DNA from: Helicobacter_J cappadocius | GTDB taxonomy: Bacteria; Campylobacterota; Campylobacteria; Campylobacterales; Helicobacteraceae | NCBI RefSeq assembly: GCF_030686155.1 | Contig: NZ_JAUPEV010000009.1 | Coordinates: 1-64,000 of the forward strand | Direction: 5' to 3' | Length of the DNA stretch: 64,000 nucleotides | Shown: positions 1 through 8,800 of the stretch, piece by piece | How positions within the stretch are numbered: position 1 is the stretch's first letter | Layout: every line of letters begins with the position of its first letter | Notes under the pieces: generated by a model | Seen by the model: only the letters and a program-made list of their open reading frames with translations | The model's database searches: none | Told to the model about the DNA's origin: nothing | Translations under genes and position numbers: made by a program

Positions 1-192
1 CAAGTCTGGCTTGATGTGGCATTCTCTAAAGTCTTTATACTCACCTTTGAGTTTGTGGTCTTTGTATTTGGATTCTAAGGTCTCACCACTAGCAAGTTTA
101 TCAATAATACTTTCTATTAGATGTATATCCTTTTTGAATTTTTTAATAGCTCTTTTATATTCCTTTGAATAAATTATTTTGCATTTATGCAT
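1..192 (-). CDS. YafQ/RelE-type toxin (3' end beyond window)
   Basis: The reading frame starts at ATG 192-190 and stays open to the window edge, giving 64 residues. The visible part is lysine-rich and contains the stretch KYKDHKLKGEYKDFRECHIK followed by PDL. That is the conserved core of YafQ/HP0894-like mRNA interferases of type II toxin-antitoxin systems, in which the His and Arg of the FRECHIKPD region belong to the RNase site. The start overlaps the end of the antitoxin gene by 8 bases, the usual coupled arrangement. The C-terminal catalytic part lies outside the window, so activity cannot be judged. Confidence 0.8.
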   Translation of the reverse strand, partial: MHKCKIIYSKEYKRAIKKFKKDIHLIESIIDKLASGETLESKYKDHKLKGEYKDFRECHIKPDL

Positions 193-400
193 CCTCTAGT
201 ATCTCCTTGTGCATTTCTTTTGCACTATCATAAGCCTTGATTTTTCCAGCTTTGTAATCTCTAATCATCTCTTCAGATTCTTTTTTCCACTCTCTAGCTT
301 TATTATCTTTAGATATTTTACATTTGCTATTTCCAATCTTTGCAATACCTTTGATCACTTTTGCCAAATCTTCACTCGCATTTTCAATGATAATGGTCAT
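185..400 (-). CDS. Antitoxin of type II TA pair
   Basis: This 71-residue acidic/basic small protein lies directly upstream of the YafQ-like toxin and overlaps it by 8 bases. An AAAGGA-like ribosome site precedes the ATG, and a TATAAT box sits at 427-432 on the same strand. The C-terminal half (EWKKESEEMIRDYKAGKIKA, then a helical tail) resembles toxin-wrapping segments of RelB/DinJ-like antitoxins. No DNA-binding fold can be recognised with certainty in the N-terminal part. The call rests mainly on gene order and size. It would neutralise the toxin and probably autorepress the operon. Confidence 0.65.
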   Translation of the reverse strand: MTIIIENASEDLAKVIKGIAKIGNSKCKISKDNKAREWKKESEEMIRDYKAGKIKAYDSAKEMHKEILEDA

Positions 401-426
401 TCTTTATCCTTTTTGAGTTTTTGTTT

Positions 427-432
427 ATTATA
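427..432 (-). promoter_or_regulatory. -10 box of the TA operon
   Basis: A perfect TATAAT on the minus strand lies about 27 bases upstream of the antitoxin ATG. Vegetative Helicobacter promoters usually show only a -10 element and no clear -35, which fits here. Inferred from sequence alone. Confidence 0.45.
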
Positions 433-433
433 G

Positions 434-930
434 CATCTTAACATTCATTTTTATTTTATAAGGCTATGGAGAAATGTGGGGGCAGTATTTCTATAAGCAC
501 TCACTATTAGATAAAAACGATGAATGTAAGGATTGCTATAAAAGTCATTTCTTTTTTAAAATTAACATGATTTTAGGATAGCATCAAGAAATTCTATAGT
601 CTAAATAGAGCAGTTCGCCGAAGACTTAACAAAAAAACTTATAGAATTGATACCAAAATATAAGGGCTAACAAAAGTCAAAACTCCTGTTTACGTATAAA
701 AATTTCTACCTCATATATTACAACCCACAAAAAATGGTTATAAAAATAGTATGGTTTGATATTTTATAAATTATGCAACCACTTTAAAACAAAAACCAAT
801 ACAAAGCTGCATTTAAGGATGGTCCATCTTGAGATCAAAAATACATAACCAAAAGATTAGGGGGAGAATATTTTTTATAATGGGTTTGATTTTTAAACTC
901 AAAATGGTTTTTTATTGATTTATTTCCATT
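434..930. other. Gene-poor intergenic stretch
   Basis: About 500 bases lie between the TA antitoxin promoter and the end of the DUF815 gene. Only short open stretches occur. One runs on the plus strand at about 464-580 (reads GEMWGQYFYKHSLLDKNDEC, then KDCYKS). A second is at about 574-660 and ends in a basic segment reading NRAVRRRLNKKTYRIDTKI. Neither has a ribosome site. They could be pieces of a decayed gene, but I do not recognise the family. An inverted repeat AATTCTATA...TATAGAATT (about 590-598 and 641-650) flanks the second piece. No RNA gene was recognised. Confidence 0.4.
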
Positions 931-1710
931 TTATTTGTCAAAAATTCCATTTTTGTAAAGTTTATAAAATTCCTTTGCACTTCTACCACTTCGATTGCCT
1001 TTTATTCCCGCGTAATTCAGAGACAATTGCATTACAGCTTTAAACTCATCTTCGTTTTCACACAAGCTTTTTACAATACTTAAGTATTCATCTGATCCAA
1101 GAGTATATATCCCCATTGATAGTCCAAAACGATCGCTCAATGAAATGATTTCATCATAGACATCTTTTTGATGAATTTCTTGCACTTCCTGTGCTTCAGC
1201 AATGAGATGGCGTCTGTTAGAAGTAGCGTACATTAGAACATTTTTTGGAATTTTTTCCAAAGAACCTTCCAAAACACTTTTTAGTGATTTATAACTACTA
1301 TCTCCTGCTTCAAAAGACAAATCATCACAATAAATAATAAACAAAAACTCACTCTCTCTAAGAATATCCATCAATAATGGCAACACCCAAATATCAACTT
1401 TTTCTACTTCTATTACTCTAAGATTTGAAGCACTATGAATAAAAGAAGATAAAACACCTTTAACAATAGAACTTTTTCCACACCCTCTTGCTCCCCATAT
1501 TAGAACATTTGAAGCTATTTTTCCCTCGCAAAATGCTAGAGTATTTTTTTCTAAATTGGAAATTTCCTTATCTAGTCCCAATAAATCCTTTGTATCAAGC
1601 CTATCGAAATCCTTAATAGGATGAAAATATCCACCATTGTAATTACGAAAAACACATGCCTTTACTTCATTCCAATTACATTCAAGATTTATTTTTTGCA
1701 CTGTATTCAT
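931..1710 (-). CDS. DUF815 AAA+ family ATPase
   Basis: This 259-residue protein is a P-loop ATPase of the DUF815 type. Walker A GARGCGKSS is at residues 73-81, Walker B FIIYCDD at about 124-130 with the following LSFE, and a sensor-like YATSNRRHL at about 161-169. The N-terminal 60 residues hold the DUF815-typical segment before the P-loop. The cellular substrate of this family is not known. The start is 2 bases after the ABC-F stop, so the two genes are co-transcribed. Length matches the family and nothing is missing. Confidence 0.8.
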   Translation of the reverse strand: MNTVQKINLECNWNEVKACVFRNYNGGYFHPIKDFDRLDTKDLLGLDKEISNLEKNTLAFCEGKIASNVLIWGARGCGKSSIVKGVLSSFIHSASNLRVIEVEKVDIWVLPLLMDILRESEFLFIIYCDDLSFEAGDSSYKSLKSVLEGSLEKIPKNVLMYATSNRRHLIAEAQEVQEIHQKDVYDEIISLSDRFGLSMGIYTLGSDEYLSIVKSLCENEDEFKAVMQLSLNYAGIKGNRSGRSAKEFYKLYKNGIFDK

Positions 1711-1712
1711 TT

Positions 1713-3314
1713 TTATTTCCTTGAGGCTAAATATTCTTCATAGCTGCCCTTAAAATCAATAATCTTTGCTCCATCATCAGAAGGAATCAGTTCGATAATT
1801 CTATTTGCATATGCATCAATAAGTTCTCTATCGTGACTTACGCAAATAACACATCCACTGAATTTATAAAGAGCTTCTCCTAATGCGATAATAGACTCCA
1901 AATCCAGATGATTAGTGGGTTCATCTAATATCAAAAAATTCCCTCCCTCAAGCATTATTTTAGATAACACCATCCGATGTTTCTCACCCCCACTGAGTGC
2001 ATCAATGCTTTTTTCTTGCTCCTCTCCGCTAAATAACATTCTCCCTAAACTCGTACGTATTTCAGAAGAGTCCATTTTTTTATCAAAACCTCTAAGCCAC
2101 TCATAAAGAGTTTCTTTGCCTTTGATCTCTTCGCTAACATTTTGCGGAAAATACCCTCGTTCGGTTGTAGCACCCCATTTAACCATTCCGCTATCTGGCT
2201 TTAATTCCTCCATCAAAATCTTGCAAAGAGTGCTTTTCCCCACTCCATTTCCGCCGATGATAGCGATTTTATCTCCTGGCAAAATTTTTAAACTTACATT
2301 TTGTAAAACTTTATGATCTCCGTAACTTTTAGATATTCCTTCACATTCTAACGCTTCATTTCCTATAGCTCTTTTAGGTTTGAAAACAATACTAGGATCG
2401 CGTCTGCTTGAAACTGCTAAACTTTCAATATTGAGCTTTTCGAGTTGTTTTTGCCTAGAGGTGGCTTGTTTTGCTTTACTTGCATTCGCAGAAAATCTAG
2501 CAATAAAGGATTCTAACTCTTCTTTTTCTTTTAGCTTTTTGTTGCGTTCAGCTTCTTGTTGTTTGCTAATGAGCGTTGAGGCAATATACCAATCATCGTA
2601 ATTTCCGCTGAATTCGCGCACAGTATGAAAATCCATATCTAAGATGTTTGTACAAACAGCATTGAGAAAATGTCTATCATGGCTGATAACAACCATCGTT
2701 CCTTCGTGTCGTTTAAGATTTTCTTCTAGCCATGCAATAGAATGGAGATCGAGATTATTTGTAGGTTCATCTAACAACAAAATATCGGGCTTAGGGAAAA
2801 GCACCTGCGCTAACAAAATCTTGAATTTATCCCCACCTGTAAGCGTTTTCATCGCTTCATTATGAGTGCTAGAGGGAAATCCTAAATCTTCTAATATTTT
2901 TTCTATCACCACTTCACATTCATACATTGGATCTTCTTCTGCACAGATTATCTCAAGCTCCCCAAGTCGTTCATTGACCCTATCATCGCTAAGATCCCCA
3001 TTTGCATAAAGATTCTCTTTTTCTTTGCTAGCTTCATAAAGCCTCTTGTTTCCTATAAGAACAGCATCTTTTAAACTCAGCTCCTCATAAGCGTACTGAT
3101 CTTGCCCCAGCACTCCTAAACGCAACCCTTGCTCAATAATAACCTCTCCGCTACTAGCTTCATTTTGAGAACTTAAGATCTTCAAAAATGTACTTTTACC
3201 TGCTCCATTTGCCCCAATAAGACCATAACGTTTGTTTTTATCAAGTTTTATATTCACATTTTCAAAAAGCTTTTTTGTGGCATAACGCATGGTGAGATTA
3301 ATTGTCTGTAGCAT
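1713..3314 (-). CDS. ABC-F family ATPase (YbiT-like)
   Basis: This 533-residue soluble protein has two ABC nucleotide-binding domains and no membrane segment. First Walker A is GANGAGKST at residues 34-42 with signature LTGGDKFKI and Walker B ILLLDEPTNNLD. The second domain has GGNGVGKST, signature LSGGEKHRM and FLILDEPTNHLD. Between them lies a charged linker (about 240-310) typical of ABC-F proteins, which act at the ribosomal E site to relieve stalled or idle ribosomes. The YbiT subgroup is the closest by length and linker. It is first in a two-gene unit with the DUF815 ATPase. The upstream region 3315-3427 carries a plausible TAGAAT -10 on the minus strand. Confidence 0.85.
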   Translation of the reverse strand: MLQTINLTMRYATKKLFENVNIKLDKNKRYGLIGANGAGKSTFLKILSSQNEASSGEVIIEQGLRLGVLGQDQYAYEELSLKDAVLIGNKRLYEASKEKENLYANGDLSDDRVNERLGELEIICAEEDPMYECEVVIEKILEDLGFPSSTHNEAMKTLTGGDKFKILLAQVLFPKPDILLLDEPTNNLDLHSIAWLEENLKRHEGTMVVISHDRHFLNAVCTNILDMDFHTVREFSGNYDDWYIASTLISKQQEAERNKKLKEKEELESFIARFSANASKAKQATSRQKQLEKLNIESLAVSSRRDPSIVFKPKRAIGNEALECEGISKSYGDHKVLQNVSLKILPGDKIAIIGGNGVGKSTLCKILMEELKPDSGMVKWGATTERGYFPQNVSEEIKGKETLYEWLRGFDKKMDSSEIRTSLGRMLFSGEEQEKSIDALSGGEKHRMVLSKIMLEGGNFLILDEPTNHLDLESIIALGEALYKFSGCVICVSHDRELIDAYANRIIELIPSDDGAKIIDFKGSYEEYLASRK

Positions 3315-3427
3315 TTATATATCCTTTGTAATCCGTTGAAATCTAAACCAAATTCTACCAAAAACTCAACAGCTCTTTTTAACAAAAAAGAAAAAATTTA
3401 AATCAGAGTATTTTCAATCCTAAAATA

Positions 3428-3920
3428 TTAATTTTGTGTTCCGAAAAAATATATATAACCTATACTTAGACCAATAAGATAAGAAGAAGTTTTTACAGGA
3501 ATATATTGTGTGGATGAATCGATGCTTAAAACAGGAATTTGTAGAGTTTCTTTAAGTGCAAATAGAGGAATCTTGAGATTAACAAAAGATCCTAGGTGAT
3601 ATAGCAATGTGTGTATAATCCTGCGGCGATGCTTTATCTGCCAAAATTCCTGTATCCAAAAATACATCCATATTGCACCCCCAAAAATGTCCTCATATCT
3701 GTGCCTATTATGGATTTTTGAGTCCTATTATCTGTCTCTTGAGATGTTAGATCACGAATGTTGTATGGATAAATATTTGGATATCATGCTTGTTTTTTGG
3801 TCATATAGGTTTGACCAAAGAAAAAGTAAAATGCTCTCCATCAAACTTCGCAGTATTGACAGACCAAACACTTGTGGTAGAAAAGACAATCATACATAAT
3901 ATGATCATAATTTTCCTCAT
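3428..3920 (-). pseudogene. Frameshifted small secreted/outer-membrane protein
   Basis: Reading from ATG 3920-3918, preceded by AGGAGCTAGA, gives a classic signal peptide (MRKIMIILCMIVFSTTSVWS) and continues KFDGEHFTFSLVKPI before a TGA. Later frames carry plausible continuations: GTDMRTFLGVQYGCIFGYRN, then DKASPQDYTHIAISPRIF, then VNLKIPLFALKETLQIPVLS through SYLIGLSIGYIYFFGTQN to a stop at 3428. The alternating aromatic/small residues near the end look like beta-barrel strands. At least three frame changes are needed to read it through, so it is broken. The family is not recognised. The region between it and ABC-F is otherwise empty. Confidence 0.6.
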
Positions 3921-4166
3921 TCTAGCTCCTGATTGAGTTTATTATCGCCAATTCTACATATTTTCTATTTTAATTTCTATAAGTTTAATCTATAAAACAT
4001 TATTTTAATTTTATAGATAACTGTATATTGTAAAAATATTTCCTTTATTACATTTGATAAAATAAATCATCATCATATATAAAATTCACTATATCAGCAA
4101 AAACTAAGCAAATAAGATTTAGGATTTTGCCCACAACAAAAACTAAACAACCATAAGGGGAAAGCT
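3921..4166. promoter_or_regulatory. Divergent AT-rich promoter region upstream of ccoG
   Basis: About 250 bases of very AT-rich DNA separate the broken minus-strand gene from ccoG. It holds many TATA-like words (for example around 4019-4060) but no single box that can be assigned with confidence. An AAGGGG ribosome site at 4156-4161 precedes the ccoG ATG. No conserved operator was recognised. Confidence 0.35.
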
Positions 4167-5552
4167 ATGCAATCCTTAATAAACACTATCTTCTACAGAA
4201 AAAGACGCTATCTTGTTTATTTTATCATCACGGTTATCGCAATATCTCTACCATTTATCAGGATCAATGGCAATCATATATTTCTATTATCATTTGACCA
4301 TATGGAACTACATCTTTTAGGTACTGCATTTAATGTCCAGCAACTCTATCTGATGCCTTTTTTGCTGATTATTTTGTTTGTGGGTATATTTTTTATGACC
4401 ACTTTAGGAGGACGTGTATGGTGCGGATGGAGCTGTCCTCAAACTATATTTCGTGTGATCTATAGAGATTTCATAGAAACCACCTTATTAGGCTTACGCA
4501 AAAAAATCTCCAACAAACAAGAAAAACCGAAATACACCATCATTTCTAATGATGTTAAAAAAATCATTGGTATTTTGATTTTTAGTGTTATTGCTCTGAT
4601 GGCTTCGGCAGTATTCTTATTTTATTTTGTACCTCCTGAAGAGTTTTTTCCTGCATTACTTGATCCGCTTAATCATATGGTTTTGATGACATTTTGGCTG
4701 TGTATTGCTGGGTTTTTGGTGTTTGATATTACATTTATTGCTGAAAACTTCTGCGTATATATCTGTCCTTATGCTAGAGTACAATCTGTGCTATATGATG
4801 ATGATACGATTATGGCCATATATGATTCATCTAGGGGCGGAGCCATCTACACTCCAGAAGGAGAAAAAATCCTTCAAGCACCCAAAAAACGAGATCCAAA
4901 TGCAGAATGCACCAATTGCGAGAAATGCGTTCGTGTCTGCCCTACCCATATAGATATTAGAAAAGGAATGCAATTAGAATGTATTAACTGTCTTGAATGT
5001 GTAGATGCATGTACTGAAGTGATGGGCAAACTAGGCAGACCATCTCTTGTGCAGTGGAGTTCTCCAAATTCTATAGACACAAAGACAAAGATCAAATACT
5101 TTAGAGCCAAAACGATTGCTTATATTGTAGTTCTCGCGATCGTGTTTGGAATTATGGTAGCTATGTGGGGCAAAAAAGAGCAAATGTTGCTAAACATCAC
5201 AAGATCTAGCGAACTTTATGAAATCCGAAGCTCTGGAGTTGTAGATAATGAATATGTATTTTTATTCCAAAACACAGACAACAAAGACCACAATTACAGC
5301 TTCAAAATATTAGATAACAATGATCTTATTATCAAGCAACCCACTAGTGATATTCGCATTAAAGCAGGAGGCAAAAGTAAGCAAATTGTAATCATAAGAG
5401 CAAAAGCAGCTCTAGGGGATAATACCTCAAAAGATGCTATAACACCTATCACTATACAGGCATACGCGACAGATGATCCAAAAATCAATGTCGAACGCAA
5501 AAGCTTTTTTGTCTATCCTGAAAAAAATGTTCTGAAAAAATATCAAAAATGA
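4167..5552 (+). CDS. ccoG: Cytochrome c oxidase accessory protein CcoG (FixG/RdxA)
   Basis: This 461-residue membrane ferredoxin-like protein matches CcoG, a copper/redox helper for assembly of the cbb3 oxidase. Hydrophobic segments lie at about 14-32, 62-80, 130-155 and 170-190, with the conserved WCGWSCPQT after the second. Two ferredoxin-type cluster motifs follow: CTNCEKCVRVCP from residue 248 and CINCLECVDAC from about 272. Another membrane segment lies near 315-335, then a C-terminal Ig-like domain. AAGGGG precedes the ATG. No cco oxidase genes are adjacent, so it stands alone here. Length and motifs are complete. Confidence 0.9.
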   Translation: MQSLINTIFYRKRRYLVYFIITVIAISLPFIRINGNHIFLLSFDHMELHLLGTAFNVQQLYLMPFLLIILFVGIFFMTTLGGRVWCGWSCPQTIFRVIYRDFIETTLLGLRKKISNKQEKPKYTIISNDVKKIIGILIFSVIALMASAVFLFYFVPPEEFFPALLDPLNHMVLMTFWLCIAGFLVFDITFIAENFCVYICPYARVQSVLYDDDTIMAIYDSSRGGAIYTPEGEKILQAPKKRDPNAECTNCEKCVRVCPTHIDIRKGMQLECINCLECVDACTEVMGKLGRPSLVQWSSPNSIDTKTKIKYFRAKTIAYIVVLAIVFGIMVAMWGKKEQMLLNITRSSELYEIRSSGVVDNEYVFLFQNTDNKDHNYSFKILDNNDLIIKQPTSDIRIKAGGKSKQIVIIRAKAALGDNTSKDAITPITIQAYATDDPKINVERKSFFVYPEKNVLKKYQK

Positions 5553-5571
5553 TTTGATAACTTCCAAGTAA

Positions 5572-5622
5572 AAACAATGAGTAAGAATTTTTATGAGTAA
5601 ATTTTTCTCATTGTTTAAAAAA
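5572..5622 (+). terminator. Possible terminator after ccoG
   Basis: Arms AAACAATGAG (5572-5581) and CTCATTGTTT (5607-5616) are exact complements, 20 bases after the ccoG stop. The loop is long (25 bases) and no proper T-run follows (AAAAAAAC), so this may be a symmetric stem-loop and not a strong intrinsic terminator. Confidence 0.35.
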
Positions 5623-5672
5623 ACTACTTTATTTAGAGAAAATTTTTAAGAAAAATATTACTAAATTTGTAG

Positions 5673-5678
5673 TATAAT
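5673..5678 (+). promoter_or_regulatory. -10 box upstream of the autotransporter locus
   Basis: A perfect TATAAT lies in AGTATAATTG. It is 62 bases before the small reading frame at 5735 and 184 bases before the autotransporter ATG. The AT-rich upstream run (TTTAAGAAAAATATTACTAA) is typical for Helicobacter promoters. It is the best candidate start site for the 4.9-kb gene and implies a long leader. Confidence 0.45.
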
Positions 5679-5734
5679 TGTTGCATAGACAACAAAAAAT
5701 TGGGTTCAAACCCTGATTGCTTAAGGACTCTGGA

Positions 5735-5875
5735 ATGAAACGAATACCTTTGAGATTTGGAACAACCTTAAAACATCTCAATAAGTCTTGTTTGATTTCT
5801 CCATATGATATTGATTTGAAAGTCTTGTCATCAAAAATCCATTTACAGGGTTTAAAATGCGATTTCAATTCCTAA
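5735..5875 (+). CDS. Small upstream reading frame overlapping autotransporter start
   Basis: A 46-codon frame begins at ATG 5735 with an AAGGA ribosome site at 5723-5727. It reads MKRIPLRFGTTLKHLNKS, then CLISPYDIDLKVLSSKIHLQ, and stops at TAA 5873-5875, 19 bases inside the autotransporter gene in another frame. Its ribosome site is better than the one before the autotransporter ATG. It could be a leader peptide coupled to autotransporter translation, or the original N-terminal extension of the autotransporter put out of frame by an indel. No family was recognised, and it may also be a chance frame. Confidence 0.35.
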   Translation: MKRIPLRFGTTLKHLNKSCLISPYDIDLKVLSSKIHLQGLKCDFNS

Positions 5876-8800
5876 ATTTTAGACTTTTCAAAATCTTTAC
5901 TATAAGTTTATTACCCTATTCATTGGTCTTTTCTGCTCAAAATGTGACAGGAGCATTTACAAATTTAAAATCAGGTACTTGGAACACAGATGCGGTTGTG
6001 AATGGCTGGGCAGGATGGAGCACCTATGGTTATTATCCAACTTTTGAGTTTGGTTCTCATACGCTAACCTTTCAGGGCTTCAACTCCCCATCAAATGGTG
6101 CCGGTGGAGCATATTTAGGAACACAGGTAGTAACTATCAACGCCGGAAAAGTCTATTTTAGCAATTCCACATTACAAATAGGAAATAACCCCAACACTAA
6201 TTCTGCATCTGTAATATTTAATGCTCCTGTAAATATGAGTGCAGGAAGTAATATCAATGTAAAAGGAAAATCCTATCTATATATAAAAAACGGCATAACT
6301 GGAAGTGGAAATCTCAATGTTGATGGAAGTTTGCATGTTGAAAATTCTAACAAGCCCTTTGAAGTCAATAGTCTTTATTTAGGAAATAGTGCAAAAATTC
6401 AAAGCTCTACATTCTCTGCAAAAAATATCAACTTATGGGATAATGTTACCTTAGATCTTTTGGACACCAAAGGCAATATAAATGTAAACACATTCACAAC
6501 GACAAAATCTGGATGGGCACAAAACCGTACAGCAACTATAGATACTCACGCAAATGTAACTGTGGGTACTATTAATGTTTCAAATTTTACTTCCGGCAGA
6601 ACTGCGTTTATCAACACTCACGGATATGGTGACATCACACTCACAGGAGATCTTAAAGTCAATGGAAGCGTAGCAGGAATAGGTCTAGCTGGTTCTGTAG
6701 CAACCTTTAAACTCAATGGAAAAAATGTCACCTTAAAAAAAGATGTTTATCTTGGATACTATAGCTCTCTGGTTGTTTTAGGTGTAGGGAATTTTAATGC
6801 TCAAGGTATCAATGTAGGAAATGGTTCAACTACAGGAAACACAACATTAGATTTTTCAGGAATCAAAGGTCGCACCACTATCAAACAGCTTGATCTAAGC
6901 ACTGCGAGTGTATATGGGAGCAACTTTGACATCACAACCCTTATTGCACACAAGGGTGCTTCGCATTCAAGGTTTTATAGCAACATCGGTACTTCCACCA
7001 TAGGAACACTCAACCTTGCCACAGGTGGCTCAAATGTGGATAATACAAAACTAATCTTTGGAGGGGGAGGTACTTCACTTACCATAGATAAAGCTGTTTT
7101 AAACTCTTGGGCGGAGTTAGATGCCTCTAGTATCACAAATGTAACGGTGAAAAATCTAATTTCATCTTACGCTACCATCAGAGCCAAAAACCTCACGCTA
7201 GGTAATGCTTCTTTTAGTAATAATAAAACCTATCTCTATGCAGATACTATCACGCAAAAAAATGGGAAATTCACCCTTAATGACGGGGCATTATTGTATA
7301 TCAAGAGTGGAAAAACATTTACCGCCGATACCTTGGATATGTACAATGCTTCTAGCCTCTATGCTTCCAACACAAATGGTGGCGGAATGAGCGGAGCTAC
7401 CACTATTAATAATATCATCTTCAATAACTCTGCTATTTACGCAAATAGCCTTTTTACCAACAATATCACCGTCAAAAACAGTGCAAATGTATATCTCTCA
7501 AAAGGTAATTATACAAATACGGGCGATCTAAACATAGATGATGGAACATATCTCCAAATTCACGGTGGAAACTTCATAAATAACGGAGAGATAAATGTCA
7601 GTTTAGGAAATGATTCAAGCAAAAATGCAAAAAATCTCATCAATGTTCTTGATGGTTCTTTTACCTTCAATATGACAATGATCAAACAAACCTCAAAAGA
7701 TGATAAAGGCAATACCATACAAGTAGATGTCCCTAAGGCCAAACTCAATGTAAATGTATCTATAACTGGACTTGAAGCAGGACAAACTTATAATCTACTC
7801 AAAACAAGGGATGGAATTTGGTTCTCTGATAATAGTGGCAAGATATACAAAAATGGCAATGCTGGTTATGATGACTATGTCAAGCTCCTCAAAAACAGGA
7901 TGTCTTTCAATACCCCTGATGGTTCTTCACTTGCACTAAATTATTGGATCAGTGATGATAGGAAAAGCATCGGATTTAAATACGATACTGGAAAACACTA
8001 CGTAGATGCAGTCCCCTATATCAATCCAGGCACTTGGGTGTTTGGAATCGGAAAAGGAGCAGCAGCTTTTGGAAATATTGGCGGAGTTCCTGCAGCAAGT
8101 GGACTCGCCAAAAACTACACCCTGACGCTACAAAAACGAACTTGGAAAAATACCGTTACCGGTAAAGAAGAAAATACGATCTATTATATGAAAGATCTAG
8201 ACTATCATAACTATGGAAATGCAGGTGCTGTATTTACCGTAGATGCGAGAGGAAGTGATTTTGCACTTGGCAAAAACCAAGATATAGGTGGCTCTGAAGG
8301 TAGTGTAACTATCGGAACAAATACAATGAAATCACACATGGTGGTAAAGGCTGACAATATCTATTTGGGAGGTCAGATCACCTTAGGAGATAGTGCCCTC
8401 ATCTCCGGGCATCTAGATTTACAATCAGCAGGGGAAATACTAGGAGATAACAAAGCTTCTTATATAAAAGTTAGGAATCATTCAAGCCTAAAAGCCTCTG
8501 GAACTGGCTTTAAATATGCCGGTTCCATACTTTTATGGGCAAATCAAACTATTACTGATGAGGTAGGATTAGATTTAACTGGCATTACAGGAAGTATTGA
8601 AATAGGCTCTATGGAAGCTTATGCAGCTCGTCCAAACGATCAGGATAGAAATGCGGGTATCAAGATGAAAAACTTCAAACTAGGTAGTCTGAAAGTCTAT
8701 AATGGAAATGGTGGATCGATCAATAATTACTTCTCTGATTTTATGACCAATATTGGAACATCTAGTATAGGAACTCTTGAATTAACAAAAGGCACTTCTG

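Noticed and set aside
209..433. 74-codon plus-strand frame rich in Phe/Ser opposite the antitoxin
   Set aside because: It is the antisense shadow of the antitoxin gene. It has no ribosome site and its composition is that of a shadow frame.
5629..5868. 79-codon minus-strand frame upstream of the autotransporter
   Set aside because: No start signal and no recognisable domain; it covers the promoter and leader region of the plus-strand gene.
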